Shown here piece by piece: positions 23,708 through 31,144 of a stretch of 31,220 nt of DNA. The DNA lies in the NCBI GenBank assembly GCA_934130935.1, contig CAKOYQ010000016.1, forward strand, positions 1 to 31,220, written 5' to 3'. This DNA is from an uncultured Clostridia bacterium. Its GTDB lineage: Bacteria > Bacillota > Clostridia > TANB77 > CAG-508. The notes under the pieces were generated by a model. It saw only the letters and a program-made list of their open reading frames with translations, did not search any database and had not been told where the DNA came from. A program made the position numbers and the translations under genes. How positions within the stretch are numbered: the stretch's first letter is position 1; each line of letters opens with the position of its first letter.

Positions 23708-25201
23708 ATGGAAAAAATAAGAGAAAGACTAAAATCAATATCATTAAAACAATGGCACATAGTACTAATAATTGTAGGGATAATATTTATTTCACTTGGA
23801 GCATTTCACAGTAATATATGGTTTGATGAAACTTATTCAGCAGGACTGGCAAGACACACATTTGGAGAAATATGGTCAATAGGGGGACATGATGTGCACC
23901 CAATCTTGTATTATTGGATGCTTAGAATTGTATATTTAATTACAGGAGGTTCAATAATTGCATATAGAATTTTTTCTGTAATTCCAAGTGCAATATTAAT
24001 TATTTTAGGATATACACATATAAGAAAAGATTTTGGTGAAAAAACAGGATTTATATTTTCATTTTTATCAGCGTTTTTGCCAGAAATGGCAGTATATGCA
24101 GTAGAAATAAGAATGTATTCATGGGCAATTCTTGCTGTTACCATTCTTGCTATTTATGCATATAGGCTGTCAAAAGAAGACAACACAAAAAATTGGATTA
24201 TATTTGGAATTTCAAGTTTAGCAAGTATATATTTACATTATTATGGGTTAATGGCAGCAGGGCTAATCAACTTGATATTATTAGTATATTTAATAATCAA
24301 AAAAAGAAAAAAAGGAATTATATTTATTATATCATTTGGAATAGTACAAGCATTAGCTTATTTACCATGGTTGGTAAATTTTGTGACACAATTAAGTAAT
24401 GTCTCAAATGGATTTTGGATTGGATTTTCATTTCCAAAAACTCCAATGGAATTGCTAAGTTGTCAATTAGCAGGATATGTAAAATCATCAGATTATACAG
24501 AGTTATTAGTACCAACAGTGTTGTCTTTAGAACTATATGGATACATAATTTATAAAACATATAAATATTGTAAAGAAAAACAAGATTTAAAACCTTTTAA
24601 ATGGTCAGTGATTGTATACTTTGCAGTAATACTTGCAGCGATTATTATTACAGTGGTAATGAAAACATCAATTTTATATTACAGATATTTATTTGTAATA
24701 ACAGGATTATATATATTTGCAATAAGTTTTATACTTGCAAAAGAAACAAACAAAGTAGAAATTATAACAATACTTTCTGTAATTGTAATGTTAGGTACAT
24801 ATAATAATGTAAAATTGATAAAAGACAATTATGATAATTCAAATTATGAACCAATGAATTATATAAAAGAAAATATACAAGATGGAGATACAATCGCTTT
24901 CTCAAATCTTGGTGGAGGCTTTGTAGCTGCAATTCATTTTGTAGATAATCAAGTATATTTTTATAATCCAGAAAATTGGGGAGTAGAAGAAGCATATAAA
25001 GCATTTGGACCAAATTATGAAACCTGTGTAACTAAAGACTTTACAGAAAATTGCTCAAATAGAATATGGGTTATTGATAATATTGATGGTTCAACATTTG
25101 AAGAATTATTTAAAGATAAAGATTATAAAAAAGTTTCTGAAAAAGAATTTTTTACTAAATATCATGATTATAACTACAAAATTACATTAATAGAAAAATA
25201 A
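23708..25201 (+). CDS. GT39-type (PMT/ArnT-like) membrane glycosyltransferase
   Basis: A 497-aa polytopic membrane protein of the GT-C fold, GT39/ArnT-like. After a first span (about 18-35), the first outer loop holds the catalytic-type acidic motif NIWFDETYSAGLA (about 37-49). HDVHPILYYWMLR (about 60-72) follows, both hallmarks of this superfamily. About ten further hydrophobic spans run to about residue 370, followed by a soluble C-terminal region (about 380-497) outside the membrane. Such enzymes transfer sugars from polyprenyl-phosphate donors to protein or envelope polymers; donor and acceptor cannot be told here. It starts at ATG 23708 after AAGGAAGG. Monocistronic, with promoter beside E2 and a terminator just after. 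Confidence 0.82.
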   Translation: MEKIRERLKSISLKQWHIVLIIVGIIFISLGAFHSNIWFDETYSAGLARHTFGEIWSIGGHDVHPILYYWMLRIVYLITGGSIIAYRIFSVIPSAILIILGYTHIRKDFGEKTGFIFSFLSAFLPEMAVYAVEIRMYSWAILAVTILAIYAYRLSKEDNTKNWIIFGISSLASIYLHYYGLMAAGLINLILLVYLIIKKRKKGIIFIISFGIVQALAYLPWLVNFVTQLSNVSNGFWIGFSFPKTPMELLSCQLAGYVKSSDYTELLVPTVLSLELYGYIIYKTYKYCKEKQDLKPFKWSVIVYFAVILAAIIITVVMKTSILYYRYLFVITGLYIFAISFILAKETNKVEIITILSVIVMLGTYNNVKLIKDNYDNSNYEPMNYIKENIQDGDTIAFSNLGGGFVAAIHFVDNQVYFYNPENWGVEEAYKAFGPNYETCVTKDFTENCSNRIWVIDNIDGSTFEELFKDKDYKKVSEKEFFTKYHDYNYKITLIEK

Positions 25202-25234
25202 AAAAAGTGGCTTTCTAATGAAGCCATTTTTTTA
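25201..25234. terminator. Bidirectional terminator between the GT39 gene and rpmE
   Basis: AAAAAAG-TGGCTT, loop CTAATG-like, AAGCCA-TTTTTTT: an A run on one side and a T run on the other serve both converging genes. Confidence 0.85.
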
Positions 25235-25432
25235 TTGAAGACCATATTTCTTTTTAAATCTATCTGCTCTACCACCTTTAGTATCAAGTCTTAAGTTACC
25301 TGTCCAATATGGATGACATTTTGAGCAAACATCTACTTTTAAATCTTTTTTTGTTGAACCAACTTCTAGAACATTACCACATGCGCATGTAATAGTTGTT
25401 TGATTGTATGTTGGATGTAATCCTTCTTTCAT
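25232..25432 (-). CDS. rpmE: 50S ribosomal protein L31 (zinc-binding C+ form)
   Basis: Ribosomal protein L31, part of the 50S central protuberance and bridge to the 30S head. It has 66 aa from the ATG at 25432, preceded by AGAGGTGA; the longer upstream frame to 25471 is not needed. It begins MKEGLHPTY. The four zinc ligands are intact: Cys16-x-Cys18 (TCACG) and Cys36-x2-Cys39 (VCSKCHP), followed by PYWTGNLRLDTKGGRADRFKKKYG. This is the zinc-containing form. A -10-like TATAAT lies upstream in the gap to the small membrane gene, with no clean -35. It converges on the GT39 gene. Confidence 0.97.
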   Translation of the reverse strand: MKEGLHPTYNQTTITCACGNVLEVGSTKKDLKVDVCSKCHPYWTGNLRLDTKGGRADRFKKKYGLQ

Positions 25433-25491
25433 GTGAAATTCACCTCTTTCTAAAAACAGTAATTTTGCCAAATATTATATTAACATATTTG

Positions 25492-25668
25492 TTATTTTTT
25501 TTCAAGTTCTTCGTCTAAATTTTTATTTTCTTCTTGATTTACATATGTTGCTGAAGATTCAAGTTCACTTTTTAAAGATGTCTTGTGTACAAATTTAGTT
25601 ATAACATTAAAAATACAAGCAACTATTAAAATAAATAAACCAATTTTTTTCCAATATTTAGCTAACAT
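25492..25668 (-). CDS. Tiny single-span membrane protein
   Basis: A 58-aa protein of unknown function from the ATG at 25668, preceded by AAGGAG (AAGGAGATTATT-ATG). An upstream in-frame start would lie before that site. It has one membrane span (about 9-25, IGLFILIVACIFNVITKF) and a charged, Glu-rich tail, probably outside or in the cytoplasm depending on the two flanking lysines. A good promoter precedes it, which supports a real gene. It lies 20 bp upstream of the rpmE upstream region on the same strand and may be co-transcribed with rpmE. Confidence 0.6.
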   Translation of the reverse strand: MLAKYWKKIGLFILIVACIFNVITKFVHKTSLKSELESSATYVNQEENKNLDEELEKK

Positions 25669-25700
25669 AATAATCTCCTTTAAAAATTTATACATAAACA

Positions 25701-25730
25701 ATTATACTATATTTGTGATAAATTTGTCAA
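25701..25730 (-). promoter_or_regulatory. Sigma-A promoter for the tiny membrane gene
   Basis: On the minus strand, TTGACA (25730-25725), 18-bp spacer, TATAAT (25706-25701): both boxes are perfect. Confidence 0.75.
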
Positions 25731-25751
25731 TAATATTTAGGATTTTGGGGC

Positions 25752-25789
25752 AAAATAATTGTAAAATTAAATTTAATTACAATTATTTT
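25752..25789. repeat. 13-bp inverted repeat upstream of the VanW gene
   Basis: AAAATAATTGTAA (25752-25764) is perfectly mirrored by TTACAATTATTTT (25777-25789), with a 12-nt AT-only centre. It lies between the divergent small membrane gene and the VanW gene and could be an operator for either. It has no G+C-rich stem, so it is a weak terminator candidate. Confidence 0.45.
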
Positions 25790-25836
25790 ACATAAATATT
25801 GTAATTTATAAAGTTTTGAAAGGATTGATTTGAAAG

Positions 25837-26562
25837 ATGAAAAAGACTATATTAATTATAATTGCAATTATATTAGCTGTAGGTGCAGGTGTTTGGTGGT
25901 GGAACTCGCAAAATAATAATAAAAGAAATGCAGAAGTTGAAAACAATACATCAAATTATCAAGCAGAAAGAAGTAATGTAAAACAAAACATAGACAAAGA
26001 TACTGATAATAATAATATTAATAATACTAACTCAACTAATACAACAAACCAAAATAATAATACAGATACTCCGACTCCTAAAAATGAGGTAAATACTACA
26101 CAAAAAAAAGAAACTGAAATATCTCAATTTTCCACAAAGATTCATAATAAAGACCCAGAAAGACAAAATAATATAGCAATAACTTGTAAAACACTATCAA
26201 ATAAAGAAGTTGGCAAAGGCGAAACATTTTCTTTTTGCAATACAGTAGGGAAAGCAACATCTTCAAAAGGTTACCAAGAAGCAGATATATATGTAGATGG
26301 AAAGAAGAAACAAGGCCTTGGAGGTGGTAACTGTCAAGTAAGTACGACATTATATAATGCAGTTTTAAAAGTATCAGGGCTTGAAGTGGTCGAAAGACAC
26401 CAACATAGTGGAAAAATTCCGTATATTCAACAAGGAAAGGATGCTGCAGTTTCATATGGGGCTTATGATCTAAAATTTAAAAATAATACTAATAATGCCA
26501 TAAAGATAGTTATGGAAAATACATCAGATAATATAACTGCTAAGCTTATAAAATTAGAATAG
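25837..26562 (+). CDS. VanW family protein, membrane anchored
   Basis: A 241-aa VanW-domain protein. An N-terminal signal anchor (about 4-22, TILIIIAIILAVGAGVWWW) is followed by a long Asn/Thr/Lys low-complexity linker (about 25-95). The VanW domain (about 98-235) contains FSTKIHNKDPERQNNIAI, GKGETFSFCNTVGKAT, YQEADIYVDGKKKQGLGGGNCQVSTTLYNAVL and GLEVVERHQHS, all family hallmarks. VanW domains occur in envelope proteins and in some vancomycin-resistance clusters, but their activity is unknown and no other van gene is here, so resistance is not implied. The ATG at 25837 follows GAAAGGA. It is monocistronic, ending at a terminator shared with ylbJ. Confidence 0.9.
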   Translation: MKKTILIIIAIILAVGAGVWWWNSQNNNKRNAEVENNTSNYQAERSNVKQNIDKDTDNNNINNTNSTNTTNQNNNTDTPTPKNEVNTTQKKETEISQFSTKIHNKDPERQNNIAITCKTLSNKEVGKGETFSFCNTVGKATSSKGYQEADIYVDGKKKQGLGGGNCQVSTTLYNAVLKVSGLEVVERHQHSGKIPYIQQGKDAAVSYGAYDLKFKNNTNNAIKIVMENTSDNITAKLIKLE

Positions 26563-26571
26563 TAAGAAAAG

Positions 26572-26595
26572 AGGGACAGTATTTGTCCCTTTATG
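26572..26595. terminator. Terminator between converging VanW gene and ylbJ
   Basis: AGGGACA (26572-26578) pairs with TGTCCCT (26584-26590) around a short loop. The minus strand has the better pyrimidine tail (CTCTTTTCTT). Confidence 0.75.
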
Positions 26596-26598
26596 CTA

Positions 26599-27648
26599 TT
26601 ATAGATTAAAGTTGAAAAAAGTGAAATTCTGCAAAAATAAAAAAGTATAAAATGCAGAGATACATGCATGTAGTAATTTACCTAAAATATATGGCTTAAT
26701 AGATAGGTCTGTTTTTGATATTGTACTCCAAACTTGGAGTAAGATTGAAAGTCCACCTAATCCAAGAAGAAATGATGCCATAATAATATTAATTGATAAT
26801 TTCTTTTCAGAAATATTACATATAATATTAAGCCCATTTGTTAGTTCCAGAACTCCAGAGACAAAGCCAGGGGAGAATTTTTCAGGAATATGTAAAAAAT
26901 GAAAAATTGGGTTCAAGCAATTAGTAAAAATGTCAATTAATTGACTGGTTTGCAATATAGAAATTATAACAGAAAATAATACAACAAAGCCACCTATTAG
27001 TAGAATAGTATTAATTGAATTAGTAATGCTAGAACCAATTATTCCACCCAAATTAGATAAATTAATATCATCTTTAGAGTTCATATAAGAAATATTTTTA
27101 TTATCTTGTGTTTTAACCGTATATTTCCAAAATCTGAAAATAAAACCTACAGTGAAAGATGCTAATAAATGAGTAATAAGTAATAAAATCCCTATTGTAG
27201 AATTTCCAAACATGGTAATTCCCACAGTTCCTAATATAAATAATGGGCCAGAATTATTTGTAAAACTTAAAAGACGCTCACATTCTTCTTTTGTACAAAT
27301 TCCAGTTTGGCGAAAATTTGCGGCAATTTTTGCTCCTATAGGATAGCCACTAATTATACCCATAATGAGTACAAAGCTACCCTCGCCACGTATATTAAAA
27401 ATAGGTTTCATAAATTTATTTAAGATTTTGCCAAGATAGTATGTAAAATTGGTATGAGAAAGTAATTCTGTAGCTACGAAAAATGGAAATAAAGATGGAA
27501 CAATCGAATTTGCCCATAAAACAAGTCCATTTTTAGCTGCTGATAAATTGGTGTTAGAAAATATAACAAGACATACAGTAAATGTTACTAATAACAATGG
27601 TAATAAAAATTGTTTTAATTTAAATATATAAAAATACTTTTTTTTCAT
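26599..27648 (-). CDS. ylbJ: Sporulation integral membrane protein YlbJ
   Basis: A 349-aa membrane protein with about eight to nine hydrophobic spans and a nucleoside-recognition (Gate) type fold. The YlbJ signature is clear: NGLVLWANSIVPSLFPFFVATELL, GEGSFVLIMGIISGYPIGAKI, ERLLSFTNNSGPLFILGTVG, and FSPGFVSGVLELTNGLNII in the second half. YlbJ belongs to the sporulation programme and is reported as needed for spore cortex formation in Bacillus. The start is ATG at 27648 after GAGGTGT. It is divergent from the metallopeptidase gene (27860). I see no convincing sporulation-sigma promoter in the 200-bp gap, though the AT-rich sequence makes this hard to judge. Confidence 0.9.
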   Translation of the reverse strand: MKKKYFYIFKLKQFLLPLLLVTFTVCLVIFSNTNLSAAKNGLVLWANSIVPSLFPFFVATELLSHTNFTYYLGKILNKFMKPIFNIRGEGSFVLIMGIISGYPIGAKIAANFRQTGICTKEECERLLSFTNNSGPLFILGTVGITMFGNSTIGILLLITHLLASFTVGFIFRFWKYTVKTQDNKNISYMNSKDDINLSNLGGIIGSSITNSINTILLIGGFVVLFSVIISILQTSQLIDIFTNCLNPIFHFLHIPEKFSPGFVSGVLELTNGLNIICNISEKKLSINIIMASFLLGLGGLSILLQVWSTISKTDLSIKPYILGKLLHACISAFYTFLFLQNFTFFNFNL

Positions 27649-27779
27649 GATACACCTCGATTAAATATATGCAAACTAATAAAAAAATAGTAGATATTTA
27701 AGAGATACTTTTTTATAAAAGAGAAAAAATTAGATTAGTAATCAATACGAAAAAATGTTTGAAAAATTTAAAAAAACTA

Positions 27780-27808
27780 TTGACAAATTATAAAATAGGA
27801 TATAGAAT
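27780..27808 (+). promoter_or_regulatory. Promoter of the SprT-like metallopeptidase gene
   Basis: TTGACA (27780-27785), 17-bp spacer, TAGAAT (27803-27808), followed after 14 bp by a LexA-like box, the same layout as at recN. Confidence 0.7.
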
Positions 27809-27822
27809 ATAAACAACGTAAG

Positions 27823-27836
27823 CGAACAAAAATTCG
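27823..27836. promoter_or_regulatory. Candidate LexA box of the metallopeptidase gene
   Basis: CGAACAAAAATTCG matches CGAAC-N4-GTTCG except for one base (ATTCG for GTTCG) and is palindromic at both ends. It sits between the -10 box and the ribosome binding site. Confidence 0.6.
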
Positions 27837-27859
27837 AATAATAGATTGGAGGAAAAAAG

Positions 27860-28546
27860 ATGAGTGTATTTGAAAGAAGAGATAATGTAATAACATATAC
27901 AGTAAATAAGGCAATAAACAAAGATATGTATATAACAGTACAAAATGGTGAAGTTGTGGTAAATGCACCATGGTATTTTACATCAAGTAAAATACAGCAA
28001 ATAGTACAAAACAAGAAAAAATGGATATTAAACAAAATACGAGAATATGAGAATAGTCTTTCAGATATACAATCTGTAAATATATTTGGAAAAAGATATG
28101 ATATACATTTTAAATATGAAAATGTAAAAACACCAGAGTTAAATATAGAAAAAAATTATAAAATAAAAATAATTATACCAAATAAATATAAAAAAATTGG
28201 AAATGGGCCAATCATAGAAATGTCAATAAAAAAGATGTATGAACAAATTGCAAATAATGAAATAGAAAGTATAATGGAAAAAATAAGAAGAATGTTAGGA
28301 ATAGCTCCAGAAGACTATAATATTGAAGAAATGAACAAGACATTAGGAAAATGTACAAATGGAAAAATAACCATTAATCCAGAGTTAATGCAATACAAAA
28401 GAGAAATAATAGAATATGTAGTTGCACATGAATTTTGTCATTTAAAATATAAAACACATGGGAAAAAGTTTTATCAAATTATAGAGAAGAATTTTCCACA
28501 ATATAGAAATTATGAAAAAGCTATATCAGAAGAATTTGAATATTAG
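27860..28546 (+). CDS. YgjP/SprT-like zinc metallopeptidase (M48/DUF45)
   Basis: A 228-aa soluble zinc metallopeptidase of the YgjP (DUF45) family. The zinc site is H190-E-F-C-H194 (VVAHEFCHLKYKTHG), with His200 in THGKKF as the likely third ligand. The N-terminal part (about 15-120) is beta-rich, beginning VITYTVNKAINKDMYITVQNGEVVVNAP as is usual in the family. A GKCTNGKITINPELM segment precedes the active site. Related SprT/Spartan proteases degrade proteins crosslinked to DNA; that role for this protein is inference, supported by the LexA-like box upstream. The ATG at 27860 follows GGAGG. It is a single gene, divergent from ylbJ. Confidence 0.88.
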   Translation: MSVFERRDNVITYTVNKAINKDMYITVQNGEVVVNAPWYFTSSKIQQIVQNKKKWILNKIREYENSLSDIQSVNIFGKRYDIHFKYENVKTPELNIEKNYKIKIIIPNKYKKIGNGPIIEMSIKKMYEQIANNEIESIMEKIRRMLGIAPEDYNIEEMNKTLGKCTNGKITINPELMQYKREIIEYVVAHEFCHLKYKTHGKKFYQIIEKNFPQYRNYEKAISEEFEY

Positions 28547-28648
28547 TATAATTATATGCAAAATTTTATGAAAAGAAGAGTTGCAAAATTTTATAAATTA
28601 TGATAATATAAATTTCAACAACGGGAATTAGTCAATAAATAATGTTGT

Positions 28649-28654
28649 TATAAT
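28649..28654 (+). promoter_or_regulatory. -10 box of tRNA-Gln
   Basis: TATAAT seven bases before the mature tRNA 5' end; the -35 region (about 28626-28634) is weak. Its closeness to the tRNA suggests a short leader or a different start point. Confidence 0.4.
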
Positions 28655-28660
28655 TTATAT

Positions 28661-28735
28661 TGGGGTGTAGCCAAGCGGTAAGGCAGATGGCTCTGACCCA
28701 TCGATGCGTAGGTTCGAATCCTACCACCCCAGCCA
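28661..28735 (+). tRNA. tRNA-Gln (anticodon CTG), CCA encoded
   Basis: A complete cloverleaf: acceptor TGGGGTG/CACCCCA, D-stem GCC/GGC, anticodon stem GATGG/CCATC with loop CTCTGAC (anticodon CTG), T-stem GTAGG/CCTAC with TTCGAAT loop. Discriminator G and an encoded CCA follow. The U1-A72 pair is typical of tRNA-Gln. In this AT-rich genome it would serve the rarer CAG codon, a TTG-anticodon tRNA-Gln being expected elsewhere. Confidence 0.95.
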
Positions 28736-28756
28736 TAAGCGATTTTTGTCGAATCA

Positions 28757-28846
28757 CTTTGAAAATCTTAGTTTATAAAAATTTCAAGATTTTGACAGAA
28801 TCAATAAGAGAGAAGATGGTTTGATTCTAATCAGATTATCTTTTTT
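28757..28846 (+). terminator. Two hairpins after tRNA-Gln, the second a terminator
   Basis: First, AAAATCTT and AAGATTTT pair around about 20 nt with no T run. Second, from 28813, AAGATGGTTTGAT, loop TCTA, ATCAGATTATCTT (with G-U pairs) is followed by TTTT. They separate the tRNA from the restriction gene. Confidence 0.6.
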
Positions 28847-28881
28847 GATTATTATAAAGTTAACAAGGATGTGCTAAAGTT

Positions 28882-29502
28882 ATGGAAGATATTGAGCAAA
28901 AAATAAATGAAGTAATAAAAAAATACCGAGAGGAATTAAAAGAAAAAATTGATAAAAGATTATTGGAAATGAAATCTGATAATAATAGCCATTATTTTAT
29001 TTATAAGGTTCTAGGAATCTCAGAAGAAGAAGGAACATTAGTTGATGAATATCAAAATAAAGGGCGTTTTTTATATAATTATGCGGGAAGTTTCCTAGAA
29101 GAAGTAACAATACTATGTTTTGAACATGCTTTTAAAAATAGTAAAAGAAGAGTAAAGGTTGATAATGTAATAGGATATAGACCAAAAAAATTTGAAATAG
29201 ATTGCTTAGTTAACGATAAAAATGCATATGAAATTAAGTGGCGTGATGCAAATACTGATGGAGATCATATTACTAAAGAGCATACTAGAGCGAAGAATAT
29301 AAAAGAAAAAGGGTATATTCCAATAAGAATAATGTTCTATTATCCAAACAGAGATCAAGCAATTAGAATCCAAGAAACATTACAAACGCTATATATTGGC
29401 ATGGGAGGAGAATATTATTCAGGAGATAATGCATGGGAATATATAAAAAATACGACAAAAGTTGATTTATATTCTATATTAAAAAAATCAATAGAGAAAT
29501 AA
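28882..29502 (+). CDS. Type II restriction endonuclease (ApaLI-like family)
   Basis: A 206-aa protein that I place in the ApaLI-like family of type II restriction enzymes, from memory of conserved text such as EIKWRDANTDGDHITKEHTR and YIPIRIMFYYPNR. The PD-(D/E)xK catalytic pattern is visible: Asp107 (FEIDC), then Glu117-x-Lys119 (YEIKW), with Glu in SFLEE (about 73-75) as a further acidic residue. The N-terminus is a charged helix. The gene is 21 bp upstream of a DNA methyltransferase on the same strand, which supports the role. The recognition site cannot be deduced; ApaLI itself cuts GTGCAC, but relatives may differ. The ATG at 28882 follows AAGGATG. Confidence 0.72.
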   Translation: MEDIEQKINEVIKKYREELKEKIDKRLLEMKSDNNSHYFIYKVLGISEEEGTLVDEYQNKGRFLYNYAGSFLEEVTILCFEHAFKNSKRRVKVDNVIGYRPKKFEIDCLVNDKNAYEIKWRDANTDGDHITKEHTRAKNIKEKGYIPIRIMFYYPNRDQAIRIQETLQTLYIGMGGEYYSGDNAWEYIKNTTKVDLYSILKKSIEK

Positions 29503-29523
29503 ATTTAATGGAGAAATGATTAT

Positions 29524-30720
29524 ATGAATGAGATTATACATGCTGATTGTTTAAATTACATGAAAACAATAAAAGATAATTCAATAGATTTAATATATTT
29601 AGATCCACCATTTTTTACACAACGTACCCAAAAGGGAGTTTTAAGAAATGAAAAAAAAGTAGTAGAATTTCAAGATTCGTGGAAAGATATAGAAGAATAC
29701 ATATACTATATAAAAGTTAGATTAATAGAAATGAAAAGAATTTTGAAGGATACAGGAAGTATTTTTCTACATTGCGATAAGACAGCTTCACACCATTTAA
29801 GAGTTTTACTTGATAATGTTTTTGGAATAAATAATTTTCAAAGCGAGATTATATGGTCTTATAAAAGATGGTCAAATTCTAAAAAAGGATTATTAAATTC
29901 ACATCAAAACATATATTTTTATAGCAAAAGTTCAAAATTTAAATTTAATACTATATATACAGATTATTCTGCTACAACCAATATTGACCAAATATTACAA
30001 CAAAGAAAAAGGGATGAAAATGGCAAATGTGTTTATAAAACTGATGAAGATGGAAATGTTATAACTGAAAATGAAAAAAAAGGTGTTCCACTTTCAGATG
30101 TATGGGAAATTCCATTTTTAAATCCTAAAGCAAAGGAAAGAGTAGGATATCCAACTCAAAAACCTATATTATTATTAGAAAAAATTATACAAATTGCAAC
30201 TGATGAGGGAGATATAGTATTAGATCCTTTTTGTGGTAGTGGTACTACATTAGTAGCATCAGAGCTATTAAATAGAAAATATATAGGAATAGATTCTTCA
30301 GAAGATGCAATAAAAATTGCAAAAGATAGAATTAATAATCCTATAAAAACTGAATCTAAATTACTAAATAGAGGAATTGAAAAATATAAAAATAAGAATG
30401 AAAAAGAATTAGAAATTTTAAATTCTATAGGAGCTATACCAGTTCAAAGAAACTCTGGTATAGATGGTTTTATTTTAAATAAAGAAAAGAATGAAAAGAT
30501 TGCTATAAAAATTCAAAAAGATACAGAAGAATTAAATGAAGCAAAGAAAAAATTAATTATTGCCGCGTCATCAAAAGGATGTAATTATAAAGTTTTAATA
30601 AAAACAAACGATAATATAGAACAACAGAATTTATGTAGTAATAATATTGAAGAAGATGACGTATTTGTTATAGAAACCTATAAAGATATGTTGAGTAAAA
30701 TTATTTATAAAAAACTCTGA
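29524..30720 (+). CDS. DNA methyltransferase with C-terminal extra domain
   Basis: A 398-aa amino-methyltransferase (N6-adenine or N4-cytosine) of the beta order: catalytic motif IV DPPF comes first (residues 27-30, LIYLDPPFFT) and the S-adenosylmethionine motif later (LDPFCGSGTTLVASE, about 233-247). The target recognition region lies between them (about 120-200), with IIWSYKRW. PTQKPILLLEKII is also typical. A C-terminal extension of about 110 residues (about 288-398) contains RNSGIDGFIL and KIAIKIQKD, which resembles a nuclease-like fold (see findings). It protects host DNA against the endonuclease encoded upstream; the short gap suggests an operon. The ATG at 29524 follows GGAGA. A terminator follows. 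Confidence 0.9.
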   Translation: MNEIIHADCLNYMKTIKDNSIDLIYLDPPFFTQRTQKGVLRNEKKVVEFQDSWKDIEEYIYYIKVRLIEMKRILKDTGSIFLHCDKTASHHLRVLLDNVFGINNFQSEIIWSYKRWSNSKKGLLNSHQNIYFYSKSSKFKFNTIYTDYSATTNIDQILQQRKRDENGKCVYKTDEDGNVITENEKKGVPLSDVWEIPFLNPKAKERVGYPTQKPILLLEKIIQIATDEGDIVLDPFCGSGTTLVASELLNRKYIGIDSSEDAIKIAKDRINNPIKTESKLLNRGIEKYKNKNEKELEILNSIGAIPVQRNSGIDGFILNKEKNEKIAIKIQKDTEELNEAKKKLIIAASSKGCNYKVLIKTNDNIEQQNLCSNNIEEDDVFVIETYKDMLSKIIYKKL

Positions 30721-30753
30721 AATACTGAAAAATCTGTATTTACAGAGTTTTTT
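30711..30753. terminator. Terminator after the methyltransferase gene
   Basis: AAAACTCTG-A-AATAC pairs with GTATT-TA-CAGAGTTTT, followed by a T run; the stem begins at the stop codon. The A-rich left side could also serve the converging gene. Confidence 0.85.
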
Positions 30754-30783
30754 ATTTTGCAACTAATGCAATAGCAATAAAAA

Positions 30784-31047
30784 TTAATTAAAAACAACTC
30801 CAGGATTTACGATATCTTGCTTTTCAGTTTCAACAGCTGCAATTCCCTGATAATCAGCAAATCTGGTAACATTTTTTTGAGCTATTCCAGTTTGAGTAGC
30901 AACTTCATCAATAGAAGAAAATCCATTTTCTTCTACGTAAGATTTAAAAGTAGATAATTCTAAACTATCTTTACTAGCACATTTAGGACAAACATCTCCC
31001 GAATTTGTATGAAAAGCTCCACAACGACTACATTTATTTAACTCCAT
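30784..31047 (-). CDS. Zinc-ribbon and helix-turn-helix protein (YvyF-like)
   Basis: An 87-aa protein from the ATG at 31047 (AAAGGA about 11 bases upstream; the GTG at 31056 is too close to it). An N-terminal zinc ribbon has Cys6-x2-Cys9 and Cys20-x2-Cys23. A MerR-like helix-turn-helix region follows (about 45-70, SSIDEVATQTGIAQKNVTRFADYQGI). This layout matches the small flagellar-operon protein YvyF/TIGR03826 and similar orphan regulators. No flagellar gene is in the window, so a flagellar role is not supported. Its position next to the restriction-modification pair, convergent with it, is noted, but no regulatory link can be shown. Confidence 0.7.
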   Translation of the reverse strand: MELNKCSRCGAFHTNSGDVCPKCASKDSLELSTFKSYVEENGFSSIDEVATQTGIAQKNVTRFADYQGIAAVETEKQDIVNPGVVFN

Positions 31048-31144
31048 TAAAACCACAATCCTTTCTCTAACAATTTAAATGAATTCTATCATAAAATGTA
31101 GAAAATAGGAAGAGATTTTGAAAATTATTTGTGTAAAATTTATA

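Noticed and set aside
25837..26562. Vancomycin resistance locus based on the VanW domain
   Set aside because: VanW proteins are widespread in clostridia and no vanH, vanA/B, vanX, vanR or vanS gene is nearby.
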